Source: Mycolicibacterium sediminis
GTDB taxonomy: Bacteria; Actinomycetota; Actinomycetes; Mycobacteriales; Mycobacteriaceae
NCBI RefSeq assembly: GCF_010731735.1
Contig: NZ_AP022588.1
Span: 186,001 to 250,000 of the forward strand
Length of the DNA stretch: 64,000 nucleotides
Direction of reading: 5' to 3'
The position numbers and the translations under genes were made by a program. Below the pieces are notes generated by a model. It searched no databases, was not told the origin of the DNA, and worked only from the letters and a program-made list of their open reading frames with translations. Below are positions 27,007 through 35,409 of the stretch, piece after piece; position 1 is the stretch's first letter, and every line of letters starts with the position of its first letter.

Positions 27007-27019
27007 CGGCTAGCGCGGG

Positions 27020-28549
27020 CTATTCCCCGTAGCTGAGGCACACCGTCGTCGACCGGTCGTCGCGGGCCGCCTGCCAGCGTGACAGATTGAACTCGTTCCA
27101 GGATCCCCGGTCCTCCGCGCGGTAGCTCGCGCACGCCTGCACGTCGTCCGGCAGACGCGCCAGCGCCGGTGCGACGTCCGACGACAGCCGTTGGAGGTAG
27201 TCGACGTCCAACTGCCCGGTCTGCTCGTACCGGTCGACGTTGCGGTCGGCGATCATCCGCTCCGGGTCGAGCGCGGCCAGGCCGAGCAGCGTCACGACGC
27301 CCGCGAACAACACCGCCGTCGGCAGCCAGCACGCCGTCATCCGGACGCCCGCGAGCGCGATCAGTACGAACACCGCTCCCAGCCACAGTTCGATAGCGAT
27401 CACCACGACCCGCTGGACGCTGAACCCGTACGCCTCCTGGTACAGCCACATCCGGTGGATCGCGGAGACAACGACGACCACCGAAGTGGCACAGAGCGTT
27501 CCGACCAGCAGACGCAGCAGCCGACGGTCCGGCGCGGTCTCGCGGGAGGCGACCCGAATGACCACGCTCAGCACGAGCAGCGTCAGCGCCGACACCCACA
27601 GCAACTGCCAGAAACCCTGCCGCGCGTACTCGGCGTAGGTCAGGCCGTCGGTTCCCAGCACGTGCGCGTGCCCGCCGAACAGCACCGTCGCCTGCACCAC
27701 GACGAACCCGATGAACAGGACGTCGAGAACCGCGAGCGGAACGGCCCACTCCCAGTTGGGTATCGCGGGCCGTCGGGCCGGGGCCATCGCGTCGAGGCGC
27801 GGCCGGTGCCGCAGCAGGTAGCCACCGCCGAGGACGAAGAACGCGACGAGCAGTCCGACGAGGACACGCACCTGCGCGTCGAAGACGTTCCACTCCGGCA
27901 TCAGATTGTCGACGAGTCGCGCGAACGCGGGGTCCGCCGAGGCGAAGAGGCTCCCGAACACGACGACCAGCACCGCAGTGATGACGGCGACGAGCACCAC
28001 GCGACCCACCGCCGGCCGGCCGCGGCGGTCGACCCGGCCCGTGCTCAGGGAACGCCGGGTCCAGCCTACGACGCGGGCCGGCACCAGCCACGGCAGGAAG
28101 GGGCCGGTGACGATCGCCGTCCACGTCCGGCCACCGGCCAGGGTCGTCCAGCCGACGAGCCAGGCCGCCGAGATGCACAGCACGCCCAGCCACTCGGCGG
28201 CGAGGATTGCGGGCACGGCCAGCAGCATCAGTGTCGCCGCGATGCCGAGCCACTCGCGACGCGTCGGTCGGCGCTCGGCGGTGCCGTAGACGACCCCGAA
28301 GACGAGGGCACCCACCAGCAGGTAACCGATGCTCAGCACCGACACCCGCCAGAACAGACCGCCCACGACGGCGACCACCAGGGCCAGCCGGACGACGCGA
28401 CGTGGCGCGGCGGCCAGTGGATCGAACGGCCACGATCGGTGCGGCCAGATGGTCCACCCGGGTTCGCCGTGACGTGGCAGCTGCGGCCCGATGATCGGCG
28501 GCGCCGCCATGGGCGCGTGCGGATGCGGCGACGTCCTCGCGGGCATCAT
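27020..28549 (-). CDS. DUF4173-type polytopic membrane protein
   Basis: 509 aa from ATG 28547-28549, with GAGGGA upstream. A Pro/His-rich cytoplasmic N-terminus (~1-50) is followed by about twelve membrane segments and a soluble C-terminal ~100 residues with two Cys. The HRMWLYQEAYGFSVQRV segment corresponds to the conserved RLxLYxxxYGLTxxR motif of DUF4173/DUF4153 proteins. Function in the family is unknown. It overlaps the histidine kinase stop by 4 nt, so it is the third gene of an RR-HK-membrane protein operon and could be the sensed partner or an output of that system. Confidence 0.8.
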   Translation of the reverse strand: MMPARTSPHPHAPMAAPPIIGPQLPRHGEPGWTIWPHRSWPFDPLAAAPRRVVRLALVVAVVGGLFWRVSVLSIGYLLVGALVFGVVYGTAERRPTRREWLGIAATLMLLAVPAILAAEWLGVLCISAAWLVGWTTLAGGRTWTAIVTGPFLPWLVPARVVGWTRRSLSTGRVDRRGRPAVGRVVLVAVITAVLVVVFGSLFASADPAFARLVDNLMPEWNVFDAQVRVLVGLLVAFFVLGGGYLLRHRPRLDAMAPARRPAIPNWEWAVPLAVLDVLFIGFVVVQATVLFGGHAHVLGTDGLTYAEYARQGFWQLLWVSALTLLVLSVVIRVASRETAPDRRLLRLLVGTLCATSVVVVVSAIHRMWLYQEAYGFSVQRVVVIAIELWLGAVFVLIALAGVRMTACWLPTAVLFAGVVTLLGLAALDPERMIADRNVDRYEQTGQLDVDYLQRLSSDVAPALARLPDDVQACASYRAEDRGSWNEFNLSRWQAARDDRSTTVCLSYGE

Positions 28550-29577
28550 CGTGGTCCCTCTCCGTCGATCGGTGCCGGGATGGTGACGCCGATCCGGCAT
28601 CCCCTCTCGACGTCCATCACCTCGATCGCACCGCCGTGGAGTTCGACGGCCCATCGCGCGATCGCCAAACCGAGTCCGGTGCCGCCTGCCGACGTGTCTC
28701 CTCGGGTGAACCGTTCGAAGACGCGCTCCCGCTCAGCCGGCGGGATGCCCGGCCCCTCGTCGGCCACCTCCAACCGCAACCCGCCCCGACCCGCCGCGGC
28801 CGCATGCACCACCACCCCGGCGCCACTGGGGCTGTGCCGAATGGCGTTGTCCACCAGGTTGATCACGACCTGCTTCAGTCGGGCCGGGTCGGCCACGGCG
28901 ACCAACGCCGGCGGCTCCGCCCTGACGACGACCTCGACGTCGGCGACCGACACCGAGACGTGGGACAGGCACTCGCGGAGGAACTCGGCGACGCCGAACG
29001 GCCCGGGCTGCAGCCGAATGGCGCCTCCCTCCAGGCGCGACAGGTCCAGCAGGTTGCCGACGAGCTCGCCGAGCCGCTCGGTCTGCAGCAGTGCGACCCG
29101 CATGGTCGCCGGATCGGGTTCGGCGACACCGTCGACGACGTTCTCCAGGACCGCGCGCAACGCGGTGATGGGGGTCTGCAGCTCATGGGACACGTTGCCG
29201 ATCAGCCCGCGCCGGTACTCGTCGGCCGCCCCGAGATCGGCCGCCATCTGGTTGAAGGCCGTTGCCAGCTGCCCGATCTCGTCGCGGGACGTGGCGCGGA
29301 CCCTGCGGCTGTAGTCCCCGCGGGCCATCGCACGGGCGGCGGCGGTCATCTGCCGCAGCGGCGACGTCATCCCGTGCGCCAGGAACTGCGTCAGGATCAG
29401 CGACGTCGCCAGTGCTGCGAGCAACGCATAGCGGAACTGCCAGCTCGCCCCGATCCAGAACGTGAACGCTGCCAACGTGATCGCGCTGCCGACGAGCAGC
29501 GCCATCTTCACCTTGAACGAGGCGAACGGGTCGAGCGGCCGCGGGACCCGGTCCCAGATCGCGGCGAGCCGACTCAC
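28546..29577 (-). CDS. Sensor histidine kinase
   Basis: 343 aa from GTG 29575-29577 (GTGA overlap with the response regulator). Two closely spaced membrane helices (~25-43 and ~49-68) leave almost no external loop, so it probably senses within the membrane or through a partner. A HAMP domain follows, then HisKA with H131 in NVSHELQTP, and HATPase motifs NLVDNAIRHS, DEGPGIP and GTGLGLAIAR. It pairs with the OmpR-type regulator upstream and the DUF4173 protein downstream. The signal is unknown. Confidence 0.9.
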   Translation of the reverse strand: MSRLAAIWDRVPRPLDPFASFKVKMALLVGSAITLAAFTFWIGASWQFRYALLAALATSLILTQFLAHGMTSPLRQMTAAARAMARGDYSRRVRATSRDEIGQLATAFNQMAADLGAADEYRRGLIGNVSHELQTPITALRAVLENVVDGVAEPDPATMRVALLQTERLGELVGNLLDLSRLEGGAIRLQPGPFGVAEFLRECLSHVSVSVADVEVVVRAEPPALVAVADPARLKQVVINLVDNAIRHSPSGAGVVVHAAAAGRGGLRLEVADEGPGIPPAERERVFERFTRGDTSAGGTGLGLAIARWAVELHGGAIEVMDVERGCRIGVTIPAPIDGEGPR

Positions 29578-30239
29578 CGCGGCGCGTCCAACGCATACCC
29601 GACGCCGTGGACGGTCCGGATGAGACCCGGTCCGAGCTTGCGCCGCAACGCCTTCACGTGACTGTCGACGGTGCGGGTCTCGGTGTCCGAGGTCCACCCC
29701 CACACGTGCTCGAGCAGTGTCTCCCGGCTGACGGCTGCGCGCGGTCGCTCGGCGAGGAAGGCGAGCACGTCGAACTCCAGCTTGGTCAGGTGGATCTCGT
29801 CGTCCCCGCGATGCACGCGTCGCGCCCGCAGATCGATCCGGTAGGCCCCGAACGACAGGGGTGGCGAGACCGCGACGCGTTCCACCCGGCGCAGCAGCAC
29901 CCGGACGCGCGCGACCAGTTCCCGCATGCTGAAGGGCTTCGTCAGGTAGTCGTCGGCACCGATGCCGAGGCCGACCAGCATGTCCGTCTCGTCACTGCGG
30001 GCCGTCAACATCAGCACCGGTATCGAGCGTGCGGACTGGATGCGGCGACACACCTCCAGCCCGTCGAATCCCGGCAGCATCACGTCGAGCACCACCAGGT
30101 CTGGATCGGTCGCCGCGGCGGCCGCGACCGCGGACGGGCCGTCGACGGCGGTCTCCACCAGGAAGTCCTCGGCGCGCAGCCGGGTCGCGACCGCAGCCAG
30201 GATGGTCGGCTCGTCGTCGACCACCAGGATGCGCTTCAC
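29574..30239 (-). CDS. OmpR/PhoB-family response regulator
   Basis: 221 aa. Receiver domain residues 1-118 with acidic pocket D8-D9, phosphoacceptor D52 in VVLDVMLPG and K101 in LTKPF. The C-terminal winged helix (about 125-221) has SRETLLEHVWGW and RTVDSHVKALRRKLG. First gene of the RR-HK-DUF4173 operon. This unit sits inside the KstR2 gene cluster, between kstR2 and ipdF, where M. tuberculosis has PPE64. Confidence 0.92.
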   Translation of the reverse strand: MKRILVVDDEPTILAAVATRLRAEDFLVETAVDGPSAVAAAAATDPDLVVLDVMLPGFDGLEVCRRIQSARSIPVLMLTARSDETDMLVGLGIGADDYLTKPFSMRELVARVRVLLRRVERVAVSPPLSFGAYRIDLRARRVHRGDDEIHLTKLEFDVLAFLAERPRAAVSRETLLEHVWGWTSDTETRTVDSHVKALRRKLGPGLIRTVHGVGYALDAPR

Positions 30240-30311
30240 ATCCCAGACCGTACGTGCCGGATGTGGTGCTTTCCGGCACCACTCGTGAAGATCCCGTGGA
30301 GAAACTTCGCG

Positions 30312-30575
30312 TCAGCCGAGATCGCCGATCTCGGTGTCCTTCTTGTCGCCGGGACCGCAGGATGCGACGAGGGAGGCGCGCGTGTCGACGACCTCTCCGG
30401 TCGAGGAGTTTCTGCCGTTGCGCTCCTTGAGGAGCTTGGCGACGGTGGCGTCCTGATTGTCGGTCCGCATGGCGAGGAAGTCGGCGCACGACGTGGAACC
30501 GCCGGAATTGCTCGCACCGGAGCACCCCGCGACGAGCATCACCAGACACGCCGCAGCCGCCACCGTTCGCTTCAC
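30312..30575 (-). CDS. Small lipoprotein, possibly HdeA-like
   Basis: 87 aa. Signal peptide with a lipobox LVAGC (Cys19), then a Ser/Gly linker and a ~60-residue domain with two cysteines (CADFLAM and VASCG) likely joined by a disulfide. The size, the two Cys and the opening CADFL pattern recall HdeA-type acid chaperones, but the match is weak. It lies upstream of the response regulator on the same strand, 72 bp away, and downstream of ipdF. Confidence 0.65.
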   Translation of the reverse strand: MKRTVAAAACLVMLVAGCSGASNSGGSTSCADFLAMRTDNQDATVAKLLKERNGRNSSTGEVVDTRASLVASCGPGDKKDTEIGDLG

Positions 30576-30588
30576 GGCACCAGCGTAG

Positions 30589-31377
30589 TCAGGCCCGCTG
30601 GCTCGACACCGAGATGACCTCGCCGGTCAGGTAGCTGGAGTAGTCGCTGGCCAGGAACGCGATGGTGGTGGCGATCTCCCACGGCTCGGCGGCCCTGCCG
30701 AATGCCTCGTCCGACGAGAGCTGATCGAGCAGTTCCGACGAGCTGGTCTTCTCCAGAAACTTGTGCCTGGCGATACTCGGCGATACCGCGTTGATCCGCA
30801 CGCCGAACTCGACGGCCTCGATCGCGCTGCACCGGGTCAGGGCCATCACGCCCGCCTTGGCCGCGGCGTAGTGCGACTGGGAGTGCTGGGCGCGCCACCC
30901 CAGGACGCTGGCGTTGTTGACGATGACGCCACCGTGCTCGACCCCGCGGAAGTACCGCAGCGCCGCGCGGGTCGCGCGCATCACCGAGGTGAGGGTGACG
31001 TTGAGGACGCGGTCCCACTCGTCGTCGGTCATGTCGACTACGGGTGTCTGTCCGCCCAGTCCCGCGTTGTTGACCAGGACGTCGAGCCTGCCGGCCTTCT
31101 CGACGGTCGCCTCGAGCAGTGCGTCGACCGCCTCGGTGGACGTCACGTCGCACACGACGGCCTCCACGCGGCCGAGTCCGAGGGCCGCGAGTTCGTCGCG
31201 GGTCTCGTTGAGTCGGCGTTCGTGGTAGTCGGACACCACGACGTCGGCGCCCTCGAGCAGCGCCCGACGTGCGGTGGTCGATCCGATGCCGGTTCCCGCC
31301 GCGGCGGTAACGAGCACGACCTTGCCGTCGAGCAGGCCGTGACCGCCGATCTCGGTGGGCGTCGCCGAAAGAGTCAC
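30589..31377 (-). CDS. ipdF: IpdF, SDR dehydrogenase of 5-hydroxy-HIP-CoA-type intermediate
   Basis: 262 aa from GTG 31375-31377, the same length as Rv3559c. SDR motifs: TAAAGTGIGS, NNAGLGG, Ser in VNNASVLG and YAAAKAGV. IpdF oxidises the 5-hydroxyl formed from HIP-CoA so that IpdC can act. It is separated from fadE30 by 31 bp on the same strand, so the KstR2 operator at 32601 should govern both. Confidence 0.9.
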   Translation of the reverse strand: MTLSATPTEIGGHGLLDGKVVLVTAAAGTGIGSTTARRALLEGADVVVSDYHERRLNETRDELAALGLGRVEAVVCDVTSTEAVDALLEATVEKAGRLDVLVNNAGLGGQTPVVDMTDDEWDRVLNVTLTSVMRATRAALRYFRGVEHGGVIVNNASVLGWRAQHSQSHYAAAKAGVMALTRCSAIEAVEFGVRINAVSPSIARHKFLEKTSSSELLDQLSSDEAFGRAAEPWEIATTIAFLASDYSSYLTGEVISVSSQRA

Positions 31378-31408
31378 TGTCGTAACCTCTTCGCGCAGGC
31401 ACTCATCA

Positions 31409-32581
31409 CTATCCCTTGGCCTCCCTGGGCAGGCCGAGCACGCGCTCGGCGATGATGTTCCGCTGGATCTCGTTCGAGCCGCCGTAGATGGTGTCGGATC
31501 GCGAGAACAGGTACAGCCGCTGCCACTCGTCGAACTCGCCGTCGTCGAGGGTCAGGCCCGCGGCACCCCGGACGTCCATGGCGATCTCGCCGAGTTCGCG
31601 ATGCCAATTGGCCCACAACAGTTTCGAGACGCTGTCCTGCCCGCCGCCCATGGCGCTACCCGTACGGTCACCGTCGCCGAGGTCCATCGTCGCCATCGCG
31701 TACGAGCGCATGGTCTGCAATCCCGCCCACGACCGCGTCAGGCGCTCGCGGATCAGCGGATCGTCCGCGGCGCCGGTCTTCTTGGCGAGTTCGACGATGC
31801 CGAGCAATTCACGCCGGTACCGGATCTGCTGGCCCAGGGTGGACACGCCGCGCTCGAAGGTCAGGGTGCCCATCGCGACGCGCCAGCCGTCACCGGGCTC
31901 GCCGACCACGAGGTCGGCATCGGTGCGGGCGTCGTCGAAGAACACCTCGTTGAACTCGGAGTCGCCGGTGAGCTGGATGATCGGGCGGATCTCGACGCCG
32001 GGCTGGTCGAGCGGGACCAACAGGTAGGACAGGCCCGCGTGCCGCTTGGAGCCCTTCTCGGTGCGGGCGATCACGAAGCACCACTGCGCCCAGTGCGCCA
32101 GCGACGTCCACACCTTCTGCCCGTTGATAATCCACGCGTCACCGTCGAGTTCGGCCGACGTCGCCACGTTGGCGAGATCGCTGCCGGCTCCCGGCTCCGA
32201 GTAGCCCTGCGACCACAGCTCGGTGACGTCGAGGATCCTGGGGAGGAAGCGCTGCTGCTGCTCCGGCGTGCCGTACGCGATGAGCGTCGGGCCGAGCAGT
32301 TCCTCGCCGAGGTGGTTCACCTTGTCGGGAGCGTCCGCCTTGGCGTACTCCTCGTAGAACGCCACGCGATGCGCCGTGGTGAGACCCCGGCCGCCGTGCT
32401 CCTCGGGCCACCCGAGACAGGTCAGTCCGGCCTTGGCGAGGTGCTGGTTCCAGGCCAGTCGCTCCTCGAACGCCTCGTGCTCGCGGCCCGGGCCGCCGAG
32501 TCCCTTGAGCGCCGCGTAGTCACCGACCAGATTGTCGGCGAGCCACTGCCTCACCTCGGTCCTGAACTCCTCGACCTCCAT
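31409..32581 (-). CDS. fadE30: FadE30, HIP-CoA-pathway acyl-CoA dehydrogenase
   Basis: 390 aa from ATG 32579-32581; an adjacent GTG at 32582-32584 is the alternative. Homologue of Rv3560c (385 aa). Acyl-CoA dehydrogenase signatures: GYSEPGAGSDLANV, KVWTSLAHWAQW and the C-terminal YGGSNEIQRNIIAERVLGLPRE. It dehydrogenates the propionyl side chain of (5-hydroxy-)HIP-CoA. It is divergent from fadD3 across a 50-bp gap holding a KstR2 operator. Confidence 0.92.
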   Translation of the reverse strand: MEVEEFRTEVRQWLADNLVGDYAALKGLGGPGREHEAFEERLAWNQHLAKAGLTCLGWPEEHGGRGLTTAHRVAFYEEYAKADAPDKVNHLGEELLGPTLIAYGTPEQQQRFLPRILDVTELWSQGYSEPGAGSDLANVATSAELDGDAWIINGQKVWTSLAHWAQWCFVIARTEKGSKRHAGLSYLLVPLDQPGVEIRPIIQLTGDSEFNEVFFDDARTDADLVVGEPGDGWRVAMGTLTFERGVSTLGQQIRYRRELLGIVELAKKTGAADDPLIRERLTRSWAGLQTMRSYAMATMDLGDGDRTGSAMGGGQDSVSKLLWANWHRELGEIAMDVRGAAGLTLDDGEFDEWQRLYLFSRSDTIYGGSNEIQRNIIAERVLGLPREAKG

Positions 32582-32600
32582 CACTCCTGTAGGCTAACCT

Positions 32601-32614
32601 ACCAAGCACTTGCT
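32601..32614. promoter_or_regulatory. KstR2 operator between fadE30 and fadD3
   Basis: ACCAAGCACTTGCT matches ANCAAGNNCTTGNT at every fixed position. It lies in the 50-bp divergent gap, 20 bp from fadE30 and 18 bp from fadD3, so one site can repress both directions. Confidence 0.9.
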
Positions 32615-32631
32615 TTGTTAGAGGAGCGTCA

Positions 32632-34203
32632 ATGCCGTCGCCCAGTGGGCAGGAGCGGAGCGACCGGGGCATGTACCAGCCAAGGACGATCCCGGGTGTC
32701 CTCGACCGCATCTCCGAGCGCCTGCCCGACCATCTCGCCGTCCTGACCGCAGATCGCCGGCTCACCTACGCCGAGCTGAGGGCCGAGGTCAGACGCGCCG
32801 CGGCGGCGATCGTTGCGCTCGGGGTGAACCCCGGCGACCGGGTCGCGATCTGGTCGCCCAACACCTGGCACTGGGTGGTCGCCAGCCTCGCCACCACCTA
32901 CGCGGGTGCCGTCGTCGTCCCCCTCAACACGCGATACACCGCGACCGAGGCCACGGACATCCTGGCGCGCACCGAAGCGCCGCTGCTGATCGGGATGGGC
33001 CGCTTCCTCGGCACCGACCGGCTCGCAGACCTCGACCGTGCCGCCCTCCCCGCCCTGCGCCACGTGGTGCGCATCCCCATCGACGAGTCCGACGGGACGT
33101 GGGACGAGTTCGTCGCCCGCGGCGCGGATCTCCGCGCCGCCGACGCCCGCGCGGCCGCGGTCGCACCCGACGACGTCGCGGACGTCCTCTTCACCTCCGG
33201 GACGACGGGCCGCAGCAAGGGCGTGCTGTGTGCGCACCGGCAGTCCCTCGAGGCGCCCGCGGCGTGGGCGGCGTGCGGCCAGGTCACCGACGCCGACCGT
33301 TACCTGTGCATCAACCCGTTCTTCCACAACTTCGGCTACAAGGCGGGCATCCTTGCCTGCCTGCAGACCGGTGCGACGCTCGTCCCGCAGCTGACCTTCG
33401 ACGCCGAACGGGCGATGCAGGCCGTGCAGGACAACGCGATCACGGTGCTGCCCGGCCCGCCGACCATCTATCAGACGCTGCTCGACCATCCCCGCCGCGG
33501 CGACTACGACCTGAGTTCGCTGCGGTTCGCCGTGACCGGTGCCGCCACCATCCCCGTGGTCCTGATCGAGCGGATGCAGAACGAACTCGACATCGACGTC
33601 GTGCTCACCGCCTACGGGCTCACGGAAGCCAGCGGCTTCGGGACGATGTGCCGCGCCGACGACGACGCGGTGACCGTCGCGACCACCAGCGGGCGACCGA
33701 TCGCCGGCTTCGAACTGCGCATCGACGGAGACGACGACGCCGAGTCCGGTGAGGTGCTGCTCCGCGGACCCAACGTCATGCTCGGCTACCTCGACGACCC
33801 CGAGGCGACCGCCGCCGCCATCGACGCCGACGGCTGGTTGCACACCGGCGACGTCGGAAGCGTCGACGCCGCAGGCAATCTCCGCATCACCGACCGCCTC
33901 AAGGACATGTACATCTGCGGCGGCTTCAACGTCTACCCCGCCGAGATCGAGCAGGTGCTCGCCCGACTCGACGGCGTGGCGGAGGCGGCCGTGATCGGCG
34001 TGCCCGACGACCGCCTCGGCGAGGTCGGCAGGGCGTTCGTCGTGGCGCGGCCCGGCGCAGACCTGACCGAGGAGGGCGTCATCGCCTTCACCCGTACGCA
34101 CCTCGCCAACTTCAAGGCACCACGGTCGGTGACGTTCGTGCCCGCACTCCCCCGCAATCCGGGCGGCAAGGTGGTCAAACCCCAACTCCGAGAGATGGTG
34201 TGA
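32632..34203 (+). CDS. fadD3: FadD3, HIP-CoA ligase
   Basis: 523 aa from ATG 32632, with GAGGAG 5 nt upstream; about 20 residues longer at the N-terminus than Rv3561 (503 aa), and ATG 32671 would give a near-identical length. Adenylate-forming enzyme: P-loop-like FTSGTTGRSKGV, AYGLTEASG, GWLHTGDVG and the C-terminal lysine in NPGGKVVK. It activates 3a-alpha-H-4-alpha(3'-propanoate)-7a-beta-methylhexahydro-1,5-indanedione with CoA, the entry step of C/D-ring catabolism and the source of the KstR2 ligand. It is translationally coupled to fadE31 (TGATG). Confidence 0.94.
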   Translation: MPSPSGQERSDRGMYQPRTIPGVLDRISERLPDHLAVLTADRRLTYAELRAEVRRAAAAIVALGVNPGDRVAIWSPNTWHWVVASLATTYAGAVVVPLNTRYTATEATDILARTEAPLLIGMGRFLGTDRLADLDRAALPALRHVVRIPIDESDGTWDEFVARGADLRAADARAAAVAPDDVADVLFTSGTTGRSKGVLCAHRQSLEAPAAWAACGQVTDADRYLCINPFFHNFGYKAGILACLQTGATLVPQLTFDAERAMQAVQDNAITVLPGPPTIYQTLLDHPRRGDYDLSSLRFAVTGAATIPVVLIERMQNELDIDVVLTAYGLTEASGFGTMCRADDDAVTVATTSGRPIAGFELRIDGDDDAESGEVLLRGPNVMLGYLDDPEATAAAIDADGWLHTGDVGSVDAAGNLRITDRLKDMYICGGFNVYPAEIEQVLARLDGVAEAAVIGVPDDRLGEVGRAFVVARPGADLTEEGVIAFTRTHLANFKAPRSVTFVPALPRNPGGKVVKPQLREMV

Positions 34204-35336
34204 TGGATCTCCAGATCGACGACGAGACACAGGAGTTCCGGGCCGAGGTCCGCGAGTTCTTATCCGCCAACCGGTCGCACTTCCCGACCAAGTCCTACGA
34301 CACCGCCGAGGGCTTCGCCCAGCACCGCGACTGGGACAGGGTGCTGTTCGACGCGCGTCTGTCGGTGATCGCGTGGCCCGAGAAGTACGGCGGCCGGGAC
34401 GCGTCCCTCCTGCAGTGGGTGGTCTACGAGGAGGAGTACTTCCGCGCCGGCGCACCCGGCCGCGCCAGCGCGAACGGCACGGGCATGCTCGCACCGACGC
34501 TCTTCGCCCACGGCTCCGAGGAGCAGCGGGACCGGATCCTGCCGAAGATGGCGAGCGGCGAGGAGATCTGGGCGCAGGCGTGGTCGGAGCCGGAGTCGGG
34601 CAGCGATCTGGCGTCGCTGCGGTCCACCGCGACCCGGACCGACGGCGGCTGGAAGCTCAACGGCCAGAAGATCTGGAGCTCCCGGGCCGTATTCGGCGAC
34701 CGAGCGTTCGGCCTGTTCCGGTCCGACCCCGAGGCGCAGCGTCACAGGGGCCTGACGTACTTCATGTTCGACCTGCGCGCCGCCGGCGTCACGGTGCGCC
34801 CCATCGAACAACTCGGGGGTGACACGGGATTCGGCGAGGTGTTCCTCGACGACGTCTTCGTTGCCGACGAGGACGTGATCGGCGAGGCGCACGACGGGTG
34901 GCGTTCGGCGATGAGCACGTCGAGCAACGAGCGGGGCATGTCGCTGCGCAGCCCCGCCCGTTTCCTCGCACCGGCCGAGCGCCTGGTCGACGCCTGGAAG
35001 TCGGATCAGGACCCCGCGTTCGCCGAGCGCGTCGCCGACGCATGGATCAAGGCGCAGGCCTACCGCCTGCACACCTTCGGCACCGTGACGCGACTGGTGA
35101 ACGGTGGCGAACTCGGTGCCGAGTCGTCGGTGACCAAGGTGTTCTGGTCGGACCTCGACGTCGCCCTGCACCAGACCGCGCTGGACCTGCGTGGTGCCGA
35201 CGCCGAACTCGCCGACCCGTGGACCGACGGCCTGCTGTTCGCACTCGGCGGTCCGATCTACGCCGGCACCAACGAGATTCAGCGCAACATCGTCGCCGAA
35301 CGGCTGCTCGGCCTGCCGCGGGAGGCGAAGGCATGA
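34203..35336 (+). CDS. fadE31: FadE31, acyl-CoA dehydrogenase subunit
   Basis: 377 aa, the same as Rv3562. ATG 34203 overlaps the fadD3 stop. Signatures: AWSEPESGSDLASL, KIWSSRAVFGDRAF and GPIYAGTNEIQRNIVAERLLGLPRE. It is reported to form alpha2-beta2 complexes with FadE32, acting on an intermediate after HIP ring opening. A 73-bp low-complexity spacer separates it from fadE32, unusual in an otherwise overlapping operon. Confidence 0.92.
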   Translation: MDLQIDDETQEFRAEVREFLSANRSHFPTKSYDTAEGFAQHRDWDRVLFDARLSVIAWPEKYGGRDASLLQWVVYEEEYFRAGAPGRASANGTGMLAPTLFAHGSEEQRDRILPKMASGEEIWAQAWSEPESGSDLASLRSTATRTDGGWKLNGQKIWSSRAVFGDRAFGLFRSDPEAQRHRGLTYFMFDLRAAGVTVRPIEQLGGDTGFGEVFLDDVFVADEDVIGEAHDGWRSAMSTSSNERGMSLRSPARFLAPAERLVDAWKSDQDPAFAERVADAWIKAQAYRLHTFGTVTRLVNGGELGAESSVTKVFWSDLDVALHQTALDLRGADAELADPWTDGLLFALGGPIYAGTNEIQRNIVAERLLGLPREAKA

Positions 35337-35409
35337 ACACCCGAAGACGAGCACGAGTGAGGATCGCAGCGAGGCACGAGCGAGGACCGGAGCGAGTGGG
35401 AGTCGAGGC
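35337..35409 (+). repeat. Purine-rich degenerate spacer (GAGCGAGGA-type) between fadE31 and fadE32
   Basis: The sequence is built of imperfect units such as ACGAGCGAGGAC, AGGATCGCAGCGAGGC and GGAGCGAGTGGGAG, ending right before the fadE32 ATG. The composition (A/G-rich, almost no T) differs from flanking coding DNA. Similar spacers occur before start codons in other mycobacterial operons, to my recollection. It offers many Shine-Dalgarno-like GGAG cores. Confidence 0.5.

Noticed and set aside
26130..28457. 775-residue minus-strand open frame across kstR2 and the DUF4173 gene
   Set aside because: It is in a different frame from two recognised genes; Arg/Pro-rich composition typical of out-of-frame GC-rich DNA.
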